This document shows positions 62,081 to 64,000 of a stretch of 64,000 nucleotides of DNA, one piece after another. This DNA is from an uncultured Clostridia bacterium (GTDB taxonomy: Bacteria > Bacillota > Clostridia > Peptostreptococcales > Anaerovoracaceae). Every line of letters starts with the position of its first letter. Position 1 is the first letter of the stretch. A program made the position numbers and the translations under genes. The notes beneath the pieces are model-generated. The model was given only the letters and a program-made list of their open reading frames with translations, was not told the DNA's origin and did not search any database. The stretch is from contig CANEEC010000001.1 in assembly GCA_947426455.1 (NCBI GenBank), positions 1 through 64,000 of the forward strand. Reading direction: 5' to 3'.

Positions 62081-62578
62081 TTATATGATCTGGCCGTTCT
62101 GCAGCTGCAGGATGCGCTGGTTGGCGCTTCCGCGAAATTGCAGGGTCAGGTCGCGCTCTGCTTCAAGATAAGGGCCGTCAATTAAGGTATCGCAAAGCTG
62201 CAACAGTCGGCTGACGGCCTGATTCTTCCGGGACAGCTCCATCAGCTGTTCGTAGGTGTAGCCGCTGAATATCAGCAGGTGAAGTCCCCGTTCTTTGATC
62301 TTTTGCGCCAGAGGTAATAAAGCCTCTGGCTGGACGAAGGGTTCTCCGCCGGAAAACGTGACGCCGGAAAGCAAAGGATTTTTGTCGATCTCCGAAAGCA
62401 GGCTCAGGGGATCGATCAGCGTTCCGCCGTTAAAATCGTGAGTCTGGGGATTGTGACAGCCGGGGCAGCCGTGAGGGCAGCCCTGGGTAAAGATCACGTA
62501 TCGAAATCCCGGTCCGTCTACGATGGACTCCTCTACCACGCCGCTGATACGAAGCAGTGGAAAAGAGTTACATTCCAT
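62081..62578 (-). CDS. nrdG: anaerobic ribonucleotide reductase activating protein
   Basis: Radical SAM enzyme that makes the glycyl radical on NrdD. The 165 aa contain the 4Fe-4S motif CPHGCPGC in FTQGCPHGCPGCHNP, preceded by GVVEESIVDGPGFRYVIF, and the SAM-contact block GVTFSGGEPFVQPEALLP. It overlaps the 3' end of the small upstream gene by 11 bases, which implies coupled translation. Confidence 0.96.
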   Translation of the reverse strand: MECNSFPLLRISGVVEESIVDGPGFRYVIFTQGCPHGCPGCHNPQTHDFNGGTLIDPLSLLSEIDKNPLLSGVTFSGGEPFVQPEALLPLAQKIKERGLHLLIFSGYTYEQLMELSRKNQAVSRLLQLCDTLIDGPYLEAERDLTLQFRGSANQRILQLQNGQII

Positions 62579-62744
62579 GCTTGACGCGGTCCTTTTCCTC
62601 GGCTTGCTTGGCGTTGTTGAAACGATCGGTGGTGCCTACCAGATAGCCGGTGATGCGGCGGATGCGTTCAAACTTTACGCCTTCTCCCAGCATTTTTTCT
62701 TCGGATTTTACAGAAACGGTGTTGGTTGCGTTCATAGGGGTCAT
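62568..62744 (-). CDS. 58-aa NrdD-like small protein between nrdD and nrdG
   Basis: Short gene, ATG at 62742-62744 after GGAGACCATTATC, stop at 62568-62570. The protein begins MTPMNATNTVSVKSEEKM and ends with a conserved basic helix (FERIRRITGYLVGTTDRFNN, then AKQAEEKDRVKH). This block matches short database-type proteins of Clostridia labelled anaerobic ribonucleoside-triphosphate reductase, and resembles NrdD C-terminal sequence. It has no catalytic residues. It lies 28 bases after the nrdD stop and overlaps nrdG by 11 bases, so it is surely cotranscribed. A role in holding the NrdD-NrdG complex is only a guess. Confidence 0.85.
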   Translation of the reverse strand: MTPMNATNTVSVKSEEKMLGEGVKFERIRRITGYLVGTTDRFNNAKQAEEKDRVKHGM

Positions 62745-62772
62745 GATAATGGTCTCCTTTCATGGGTTGCGA

Positions 62773-64000
62773 TTATTCACAGCCGCAGAAGCGCGGCATA
62801 TTGGGATATTTCTTACGCAGTTCTTTCAGTTTTTCCAGGCTGACGCCTTCGCCCTCTCTTCGGCCGCAGCGGGGGCAAACGTCGTCGATGACGCCGGTAT
62901 AGCCGCAGACAGGGTCTCTGTCCACCGGATGGTTCACCGAACCGTAGCCGACGCCGGCTTCCTTCATGCAGCGAACCACGGCTTCGAAGGCCTGGGGATT
63001 TTTACAGGTGTCGCCGTCCAGTTCTACGTAGCTGATGTGTCCGGCGTTGGTCAGCGCGTGATAGGGAGCCTCCGTGAGGATCTTATGATATGCGCCGATG
63101 GGATAGTAAACGGGAACGTGGAAGGAATTGGTGTAGTAATCGCGATCGGTGATTCCTTTGCGTTCGCCGTAAATCTTGCGGTCGATGCGTACGAAACGGC
63201 CGGACAGGCCTTCGGCGGGCGTGGCCAGCAGGGTGAAATTCAGACCGGTTTTTTCTGATTCTTCATCCATGCGGCTTCGCATGTGGCCGATGATTTCCAG
63301 TCCCAGCTTCTGACTTTCTTCGCTTTCGCCGTGGTGTTTGCCCGTGAGAGCCACCAGGGTTTCGGCAAGACCGATGAAGCCTACGGACAGGGTTCCATGC
63401 TTCAGAACTTCGCCTACGGTATCGTCTGGTCCCAGGGTATCGGACTGAATCCAGATGCCCTGTCCCATGAGGAATGGGTAGTTCAGGCATTTCTTTGCCG
63501 CCTGAATCTTGTAGCGGTGCAGCAGCTGGCGAATGACGAGATCGATCTGCTCATCCAGCAGTTGGTAGAACTTCTGAATATCTCCCTCTGCCTTGATGCC
63601 GATTCTGGGCAGGTTGATGGAGGTGAAGCTCAGGTTTCCGCGGCCGCAGGTTACCTCGTTTTCGGGGTCGTAGCGGTTGCCCATCACTCGGGTACGGCAT
63701 CCCATGTAGGACACCTCGCTGTTGTAGTCGCCCGGGCGATAGTACTGCGCATTGAAGGGCGCGTCCAGGAAGCTGAAATTGGGGAACAACCGTTTGGCCG
63801 ACGTCTGGATGGCCAGCTGGAACAAATCGTAATTGGGATCCTCCGGATTGTAGCTGATACCTTCTTTCACCTTGAAAATCTGTACCGGAAAAATGGGCGT
63901 TTCGCCGTTTCCCAGACCGGCGTCGGTGGCCTTCAAAAGGTTTTTGATGACCAGACGTCCCTCGGGAGAGGTATCGGTTCCGTAGTTCAGGGAACTGAAG
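62773..64000 (-). CDS. nrdD: anaerobic ribonucleoside-triphosphate reductase, C-terminal part (5' end outside window)
   Basis: Class III reductase making dNTPs without oxygen. The 408 visible codons include FSSLNYGTDTSPEGRLVIKN, CRTRVMGNRYDPE, RGNLSFTSINLPRIG and YYTNSFHVPVYYPIGAYHK. A zinc site reads CGYTG...CPRCG. The C-terminus is PRFCGCE, where the Gly of RFCG is the expected radical site, followed by Cys rather than the frequent Tyr. The frame is open through base 64000. It is first of nrdD, the 58-aa gene and nrdG. Confidence 0.96.
   Translation of the reverse strand, partial: FSSLNYGTDTSPEGRLVIKNLLKATDAGLGNGETPIFPVQIFKVKEGISYNPEDPNYDLFQLAIQTSAKRLFPNFSFLDAPFNAQYYRPGDYNSEVSYMGCRTRVMGNRYDPENEVTCGRGNLSFTSINLPRIGIKAEGDIQKFYQLLDEQIDLVIRQLLHRYKIQAAKKCLNYPFLMGQGIWIQSDTLGPDDTVGEVLKHGTLSVGFIGLAETLVALTGKHHGESEESQKLGLEIIGHMRSRMDEESEKTGLNFTLLATPAEGLSGRFVRIDRKIYGERKGITDRDYYTNSFHVPVYYPIGAYHKILTEAPYHALTNAGHISYVELDGDTCKNPQAFEAVVRCMKEAGVGYGSVNHPVDRDPVCGYTGVIDDVCPRCGRREGEGVSLEKLKELRKKYPNMPRFCGCE

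Overview
The window is an origin-of-replication region of a spore-forming, anaerobic member of the Clostridia (Firmicutes/Bacillota), with GC content that looks close to 50 %. The evidence is sporulation genes (spmA, spmB, yabP, yabQ), class III (oxygen-sensitive) ribonucleotide reductase genes, Firmicutes-type division and wall genes (walRK, divIC, an LTA-synthase-like enzyme), ribonuclease M5, and a B. subtilis-type origin. Genus cannot be fixed from sequence alone. No rRNA, tRNA, CRISPR array, insertion sequence or prophage was seen.

Layout. 1-2.6 kb: the 5' part of pyrG with a leader attenuator and a decayed glmS fragment, then the c-di-AMP receptor darA and a cysteine-desulfurase-like enzyme. 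2.7-19.4 kb (minus strand): a PIN-like protein, parB, parA, noc, rsmG, mnmG, mnmE, a creatininase-family enzyme coupled to a RibU-like transporter under an FMN riboswitch, jag, yidC, yidD, rnpA, rpmH, recF, dnaN, dnaA. The origin unwinding element lies between dnaA and dnaN (about 17.9-18.05 kb). More DnaA boxes lie between dnaA and the divergent gyrB. 20-32.7 kb (plus strand): gyrB, gyrA, an anti-anti-sigma/anti-sigma/sigma module, trpS, a dipeptidase, spmAB, an LD-carboxypeptidase, an AEC transporter and an M20 peptidase. 32.7-44.5 kb: a subtilase, a D-2-hydroxyacid dehydrogenase, walRK, a serine hydrolase, yabP-yabQ-divIC-rnmV-rsmA, an LTA-synthase-like protein and ridA. 44.6-53.9 kb: a hexuronate/KDG catabolic block (kdgT, uxaB, kdgK, an eda-VOC fusion, uxuA) with budA and a PucR-type regulator. 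54-64 kb: an orphan amino-acid binding lipoprotein with an ornithine-cyclodeaminase-like enzyme, a MocR regulator divergent from an ECF S-component, a UgtP-like glycosyltransferase, an NhaC antiporter, and nrdG/nrdD with a 58-aa NrdD-like gene between them.

How it works together. Genes left of about 18 kb run mostly leftward and those from 20 kb mostly rightward, as expected for forks leaving the origin. Compared with B. subtilis, dnaA-dnaN-recF is inverted: it reads into rpmH, and gyrBA is divergent from dnaA. The chromosome-segregation genes carry two parS-like palindromes, each placed inside a terminator-like hairpin.

The least explained signals are: (i) a ~115-bp element present twice (11.2 and 34.0 kb), built of two nested stem-loops; (ii) the glmS relic in the pyrG leader; (iii) a creatininase-family enzyme under FMN control; and (iv) a MocR regulator whose PLP-lysine position is serine, facing an ECF S-component across a palindromic operator.
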